This document shows positions 63,115-64,000 of a DNA stretch of 64,000 nt, piece by piece. The first letter of the stretch is position 1. Every line of letters begins with the position of its first letter. The stretch is from contig CAWUJH010000014.1 of NCBI GenBank assembly GCA_963922875.1, positions 18,711-82,710 of the forward strand, in the 5' to 3' direction. Source of the DNA: Ketobacter sp963922875 (GTDB taxonomy: Bacteria; Pseudomonadota; Gammaproteobacteria; Pseudomonadales; Ketobacteraceae). The notes under the pieces are model-generated. The model ran no database searches. It worked only from the letters and a program-made list of their open reading frames with translations, and had not been told where the DNA came from. The position numbers and the translations under genes are program-made.

Positions 63115-64000
63115 ATGTATCCACGTTATTCTGATCACAATGTCAAAGAGGCGCTGAGTGATACGCCGGTGGTGTTCATCATGGGCCCTCGCCAAGCCGG
63201 TAAAACCACCTTGGTGAAAACGCTGATCACGGAAACGGGAGCTGACAACTGGACCTTTATCACCCTGGATGATCAGGCCCAATTTGAGATTGCCCGGGCT
63301 GATCCGGTTGGGTTTATCCGCAATCTGCCGCCCACTCGGATTGCCCTCGACGAAGTACAACGTCTTCCCGAACTGTTTGTGTCCATCAAGCAGGCCGTGG
63401 ACGAACTGCGTACCCCCGGCCGGTTTCTATTGACGGGCTCCGCCAATGCTTTGTTGTTGCCCCGGTTATCGGATTCCCTGGCAGGCCGGATGGAATCGAT
63501 ACGCCTGATGACGCTATCGGAGTGCGAAATCCAGGGTCGGCAAGCGGGCTTTCTGACCAAACTGCTGGATCAGAAGGTACCCACCACCCAGGACATCCGT
63601 GTGCGGGAGCATCTGCTCCATCGCTTGGTGACCGGTTGCTTTCCAGAGCCTTTACAACGGACCAGCGAGCGGCGTTGTCAAGCCTGGTATCAACAGTATC
63701 TGAGCACCTTGATCCAGCGGGATATCCGCGATCTGACCCACATCGATCACCCAGATCTCATGGCCAAGTTGCTCAAGCTCACCGCGTTCTATGCCGGCAA
63801 GCTGGTTAATCTGACTGAGCTGGGCAGCAAACTGGGCCTGGATCGGCTGACCATCAAAAAATACATGGCCTTACTGGAGCAGTTGTTCCTGGTGGAACAG
63901 CTGCCGGCCTGGCACTCCAACGAATATAAGCGCCTGGTGAAAACGCCCAAACTGCACTCGGTCGATACCGGCATGATGTGCGCCGTGCGGGGCCTCAATC
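63115..64000 (+). CDS. AAA ATPase with DUF4143-type C-terminal domain, 3' end outside window
   Basis: At least 295 residues. Walker A is GPRQAGKTTLV (about 24-34), Walker B is RIALDEVQRLPELF (about 75-88) and sensor text is RFLLTGSANALLLPRLSDSL. The later part (ERRCQAWYQQYLSTLIQRDI and LTELGSKLGLDRLTIKKYMA) is the DUF4143 winged-helix/nuclease-like region. Such proteins are frequent accessory genes, sometimes linked to phage or toxin-antitoxin islands. Its GC is visibly higher than most of the window. The ATG at 63115 follows an ordinary upstream region. Confidence 0.85.
   Translation, partial: MYPRYSDHNVKEALSDTPVVFIMGPRQAGKTTLVKTLITETGADNWTFITLDDQAQFEIARADPVGFIRNLPPTRIALDEVQRLPELFVSIKQAVDELRTPGRFLLTGSANALLLPRLSDSLAGRMESIRLMTLSECEIQGRQAGFLTKLLDQKVPTTQDIRVREHLLHRLVTGCFPEPLQRTSERRCQAWYQQYLSTLIQRDIRDLTHIDHPDLMAKLLKLTAFYAGKLVNLTELGSKLGLDRLTIKKYMALLEQLFLVEQLPAWHSNEYKRLVKTPKLHSVDTGMMCAVRGLN

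Noticed and set aside
1..64000. CRISPR arrays, tRNA and rRNA genes
   Set aside because: No regularly spaced repeats and no cloverleaf or rRNA-like stretches were seen.

Overview
The window reads as a chromosomal stretch of a heterotrophic gammaproteobacterium, probably marine or aquatic. A Crp/Vfr-type regulator, RimK, SelO, a periplasmic glutaminase, MgtE, PurE/PurK, a DabAB inorganic-carbon pump and many exported hydrolases fit that lifestyle. No rRNA, tRNA or CRISPR array was seen. The family and genus are not fixed by what is visible. Most of the window has moderate GC. The first about 3.5 kb and the last about 0.9 kb look richer in GC.

Positions 1-6270 (minus strand) hold four exported hydrolases: an amidohydrolase, a class C beta-lactamase-like serine hydrolase (MlrB-like), an Amidohydro_3 lipoprotein and a Tat-exported M81 (MlrC-like) protein that runs off the left edge. 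A perfect FNR/ANR box lies upstream. Positions 6718-9900 carry a decayed winged-helix/TPR regulator, a hairpin with a buried ribosome binding site, a HAD-fold protein, a cardiolipin synthase-like protein and a tiny membrane protein.

Positions 10390-15655 are an aromatic-type catabolic cluster: flavin monooxygenase, TetR regulator, VOC dioxygenase-like protein, an unknown protein, and a divergent FAH-family hydrolase. Two matching 16-bp palindromes sit in the divergent promoter region. Positions 15774-21337 encode a secreted class 3 lipase and a secreted ricin-lectin protein with a toxin-like helical N-terminal half. Both are preceded by the same 78-bp element and lie next to a LuxR-type response regulator and a hybrid histidine kinase. 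This is the best candidate for a little-described regulated secretion system.

Positions 22089-29044 are a complete Wadjet (JetABCD) anti-plasmid operon. Next come a DUF1993 protein, a large beta-lactamase-like hydrolase with lectin-like repeats, a LysR regulator, a DUF2798 membrane protein, glutaminase, a lipoprotein gene broken by an in-frame stop, a GNAT acetyltransferase and an S1C protease.

Positions 39266-45855 hold a LysR gene divergent from dabB-dabA-purE-purK. In this operon a bicarbonate-accumulating pump is joined to the bicarbonate-consuming step of purine synthesis. A Crp paralogue whose cAMP-contact residues are replaced follows. Then come a cell-surface glycosidase-like protein with four Ig-like repeats, a rimK-mscS-mgtE(N)-mgtE operon, selO, an SDR, a YbhG/F/R-type ABC exporter whose adaptor lacks its membrane anchor, an adjoining Tn3-family transposase, and a DUF4143-type ATPase running off the right edge. 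Four composite inverted repeats (near 7283, 15686, 29169 and 47328) are not explained by the genes.
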